Source: DASPLH01 sp035627675 (GTDB lineage: Bacteria; Acidobacteriota; Terriglobia; Terriglobales; Acidobacteriaceae). Taken from it: a stretch of 13,500 nt of DNA. The first letter of the stretch is position 1; each line of letters starts with the position of its first letter. Position numbers and translations under genes: made by a program. The notes under the pieces were generated by a model, which was given only the letters and a program-made list of their open reading frames with translations, was not told where the DNA came from and made no database searches. Positions 13,341 to 13,500 of this stretch are shown here, one piece after another. The stretch spans positions 1-13,500 of the forward strand of contig DASPLH010000109.1 of the NCBI GenBank assembly GCA_035627675.1, read 5' to 3'.

Positions 13341-13500
13341 CTACTCCGAGAGTTCCATCCTGCGCGCCCGGTGTTCCTTCAGGATGCAGTGGTCCATCAC
13401 GACCACTACGCCGGCGTTGCGCGCCCTCTCGGCTGCATCTTCGTGTATCACTCCCTCCTGAAGCCACAGTGCCGGAAGCTTCAACTCGATGACTTCGTCA
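13341..13500 (-). CDS. CoA-binding domain protein (YccU-like), C-terminal part (runs off right edge)
   Basis: Only the last 52 residues are visible. They read ...LKLPALWLQEGVIHEDAAE, then AGVVVVMDHCILKEH and end MELSE. The pattern P.(L/V)W.Q.G(V/I)...A...A...G..VVMD.C...EH is the conserved C-terminal half of the small YccU/YneT CoA_binding (Rossmann-fold) proteins, which are normally about 130-150 aa. Family members bind CoA in a succinyl-CoA synthetase-like fold, but their cellular role is not settled. The stop is at 13341-13343. The start and the N-terminal Rossmann motif lie beyond 13500. The gene is convergent with rarA, about 100 bases apart. Confidence 0.85.
   Translation of the reverse strand, partial: DEVIELKLPALWLQEGVIHEDAAERARNAGVVVVMDHCILKEHRARRMELSE

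Noticed and set aside
12331..13467. 378-aa minus-strand frame at the right end
   Set aside because: It is antisense to rarA. The real minus-strand gene here is the CoA-binding protein, in another frame, ending at 13341.
1..13500. tRNA/rRNA genes, CRISPR arrays, IS elements, toxin-antitoxin or phage defence systems
   Set aside because: Read on both strands, I found no T-loop/acceptor pairs forming a tRNA, no regularly spaced repeats, no transposase or integrase motifs and no defence-gene families.

Overview
The window is GC-rich, gene-dense chromosomal DNA with no phage, transposon, CRISPR or RNA-operon signature. The gene content is housekeeping plus several secreted or hypothetical proteins. 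The protein flavour (bactofilin with a Pro-rich N-terminus, COG3375-type GNAT next to an NSAR/OSBS enzyme, a stand-alone PstS-like protein, a secreted LolA/LolB-sized protein) suggests an Acidobacteriota (Terriglobia-like) genome. That assignment is inference from gene flavour, not from a marker gene.

Layout, left to right. A 5' fragment of miaB (minus) runs off the left edge and is divergent from a small 84-aa hypothetical gene (plus). A minus-strand cluster follows: bactofilin, then a class I methyltransferase, then pdxT, ending at a hairpin terminator at 1450-1480. A 679-base gap (3467-4145) holds a good sigma70-type promoter for the bactofilin, two short palindromes, a strongly folded candidate RNA (plus) and a terminator-like hairpin. 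Next is a secreted protein of unknown function (plus), ended by a 10-bp hairpin. The minus-strand operon mazG - GNAT - menC/NSAR follows, with an ATGA overlap between its last two genes. glpD (plus) is divergent from mazG and overlaps, tail to tail, a minus-strand GDPD phosphodiesterase gene, which sits behind a small Cys-containing protein gene. Then come a PstS-like binding protein (plus) with a strong terminator, rarA (plus), and the 3' end of a YccU-type CoA-binding protein gene (minus) running off the right edge.

Functional links. glpD and the GDPD can act in sequence: glycerophosphodiester to glycerol-3-phosphate to dihydroxyacetone phosphate. The GNAT and the enolase-superfamily enzyme resemble the known D- to L-amino acid conversion pair (N-succinyltransferase plus N-succinylamino acid racemase). 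miaB, mazG, rarA and pdxT are single housekeeping genes (tRNA modification, nucleotide-pool cleaning, fork rescue, PLP synthesis).

The most striking non-coding pattern concerns start sites. Five genes have a TANNNT hexamer exactly six bases before the start codon: the methyltransferase, pdxT, the secreted protein, mazG and the small Cys protein. Four of them have no Shine-Dalgarno sequence; the fifth has AGGA/AGAGG within the same bases. This is the arrangement expected of leaderless transcripts. Five other genes (miaB, the 84-aa gene, bactofilin, GNAT, pstS-like) have a recognisable purine-rich ribosome binding site instead. No clearly novel multi-gene system was found. The best leads are the leaderless starts, the candidate structured RNA and the GNAT-racemase unit.
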